Part shown: positions 62,272-64,000 of the stretch, piece by piece
Position numbering within the stretch: the first letter of the stretch is position 1
Layout of the letters: every line of letters begins with the position of its first letter
Origin: Symbiodinium sp. CCMP2592
Taxonomy: Eukaryota; Sar; Dinophyceae; Suessiales; Symbiodiniaceae
Assembly (NCBI GenBank): GCA_905221615.1
Contig: CAJNDT010000611.1
Location: 62,001-126,000 of the forward strand
Direction: 5' to 3'
DNA length: 64,000 bases
The notes under the pieces: model-generated
Databases searched by the model: none
What the model saw: the letters and a program-made list of their open reading frames with translations, nothing else
Told to the model about the DNA's origin: nothing
Position numbers and translations under genes: made by a program

Positions 62272-62377
62272 TTTCCATCGTAGTTCCTTTTTTTGGTGAA
62301 CCAAAATCTCTTTTGGGATCCTAACCATATAAGATTGGGTTACCAAAAAAAGGAACTACAATAGAGACAAAAGGTAG
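62272..62377. repeat. palindromic element F5
   Basis: Arms TCGTAGTTCCTTTTTTTGGT and the complementary ACCAAAAAAAGGAACTACAA. Same family as 13974-14097, 54012-54125 and 56375-56490. Confidence 0.85.
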
Positions 62378-64000
62378 AACCAACAACGCTAAACCCAGAA
62401 ATCCTAAAAACTCAAAACACCTCTGGGAAATCCCGCTAGCTCCGCTTCGCTCGCCTGTGCAAACCAAGGCAGCAACAGAGGAGAAATGCAGACCCTAAGG
62501 GGGTTTAGGGTTTCGGATGTTGTGCGGTTCACTTGTCCATATGGATCCGATAATTGCCAGACCTCTGATGGATACACTCGTGTACTCTGATGGCCCCGAT
62601 GTTGGGATTCGTTTTGTAATCCCCGCTGAGGGAGGGAGGTTTATGAATCAGTAATCGCCAACGATCTTACCCGAAACGGTCCGTTGTCGATATAGATCCG
62701 ATCTGGTCTGTACGTTGCAGTGACCTTAGACCACTTCATCACAGATACATGGCAGAAGCAAGGACAGCCGGCGATTGCTATCGCGTTCCATGCAGTCATC
62801 ACAACATCGTGCTGCTAGCACTAGGACTGCAAGTCATTCAAACGAACTGTGTTCGCCATGCCAACATGATAACTGACATGAGGACCGGGCACACCGAGAT
62901 TGCAAAGCACATGGTCTAAACAAGAATGGCATTTGCGTTGCCTTGTAGCCAAAGTCCTAAACTAGCACGGCATAATGTTTTGTTGTCGCCACTTGAGTAT
63001 CATGTAACCCAAGCACCCAAGTGCCTCAGCGACCGCAAGGCCACCTGGGGATGGACAAACAAGAGCTCAGGGTGTAAGGGATCCTGCACTGCTTGAAGTA
63101 CCGTGAACTATGGAAGTTATGGTATATTCCCCCGGTGGGTAGTGCAGGAATTTGTCCAGCAGTTTTATGTACGAATGAGGGAATGCTGCTTTTCTGAAGA
63201 CTTGCTACACAACCACAAACGCTTGCTCTATCAGTTGCGCTGGCTCATATAAAGCCAGGATTCTACATGGAACCTCGTGCTTGGGGCAGCAGCTTGGGCA
63301 GTACCCTAAGCCTGTTCCTGAGCTCCTACACCCGAAACCCCTGAACAGACATAGTTGGCGTTCCAGCCGGCATAGGAATAATTGTAATCCTTGGCAAAGG
63401 GCATAATGCAGCTAAAACTGGCCCAAGGAAACTGATACTATGACTATGAATGAAGTATCCATGCTATTCATCATGAAGCTCATCCTTCATTGGTAGACTT
63501 CAAAATCACAGGGTTGAGGGCTTCAGACGTCTCTAAACCCTAGACCGTAAACCTAAAACCCCATTTGTAGACCCCTGTTTCAAAAAGCCGGGACCACGAT
63601 GGAAGAGTGCGGAAGAGGGGCGCTCTCCTGGCAGAGGATACCCTCTAGGCAAAATTGCACCTAAAATCCTACACTCTGCACTCCCAAAACCCAAAACCAT
63701 GTGAGCAGGAAGGCAGACATCGTGGTTTTGAAATCCTCGACCCGCAGCCCAACTGACCAGACAGGACCCTACAGCCCAACTAGTGCGATATCACAGCTTA
63801 GGCGATCCTAGATGTAGGATCTTGGGAATCGGTGATTCGTGGTTAGTGCAACTACTATGACTTCGTACACGCATTCGGGGCGAAGCTGATTTGGATGTCC
63901 GGCTTGCCGGACTAAAGGGTACCTAGACCCTATAGTGTGGTGCCCTTTTCGGAGAAGCCTCTTGCGGCTAGGATCCTACAACACTAGTAGCTAAGGCACA

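Larger units (their letters stand above)
59895..64000. other. right-hand repeat-rich flank
   Basis: It includes F3 (59915-60023), F2 (60602-60723), F6 (about 60862-60950 and 61787-61880), a palindrome at 62040-62140 with GCCGCAAAGACCTACC/GGTAGGTCTTTTCGGC ends, F5 (62272-62377) and a diverged F4 (63081-63163). Open patches at 60350-60410 and 61215-61300 look exon-like on either strand. From 62.4 kb to the end I see little structure and no supported gene. Confidence 0.5.

Noticed and set aside
1..64000. Dinoflagellate spliced-leader relic or a CRISPR array
   Set aside because: I looked for the conserved leader sequence and for regularly spaced direct repeats with unique spacers and saw neither. 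The 11-bp repeat is irregularly spaced and lies inside genes.

Overview
The window looks like nuclear DNA of a dinoflagellate, probably from the Symbiodiniaceae or a relative. This is an inference from four things seen in the sequence: degenerate TTTAGGG telomere-type repeats scattered throughout, intron-rich genes made of very small exons, several introns that only stay in frame if GC or GA is accepted as the 5' splice site, and a cytosine-methyltransferase-like gene of a kind found in dinoflagellates. No rRNA, confident tRNA, CRISPR array or bacterial operon is visible. A run of 100 Ns (45080-45179) marks a scaffold gap.

Layout. (1) 1-25.2 kb is a sea of telomere-like (CCCTAAA/TTTAGGG) tracts, microsatellites and about 100-bp palindromic MITE-like elements of at least ten families. 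Small exons are hidden in it. The best supported set is a minus-strand aquaporin gene (about 14.6 to 3.4 kb). I reconstructed its six membrane segments and both pore-loop boxes from nine or ten exons of 33-77 bp. A second, plus-strand fragment at 19.0-19.6 kb has three consecutive introns, each built around one palindromic element. (2) 25.2-44.8 kb is a compact plus-strand gene island of different composition: a duplicated acidic ORF, a dual-specificity-phosphatase-like gene, a spliced small gene, a long Pro/acid-rich ORF chain, a RING-H2 gene, a Pro-rich ORF, a methyltransferase-like gene and a final unknown ORF. (3) 45.2-64 kb returns to the telomere-like and palindrome-rich landscape. It carries a set of minus-strand exons of an unidentified gene and one GC-rich zinc-finger ORF.

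Two systems stand out. First, an 11-bp near-palindrome, GGCAGAGTGCC, occurs 48 times exactly (47 on the plus strand) inside the island and was not found in the other 44 kb. It sits in coding sequence in all three frames (peptides GRVP, RQSA, KAEC), in introns and between genes. Second, the palindromic elements in the flanks behave like introners: element ends coincide with or lie a few bases from splice sites, and two copies are flanked by perfect 16-bp target-site duplications. A third structural signal is a short stem-loop that recurs at both ends of the island with compensatory base changes.

Limits: everything was read by eye without database searches. Exon borders are inferred from splice consensus and reading phase. 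Several frame changes at homopolymers in the island may be assembly errors.
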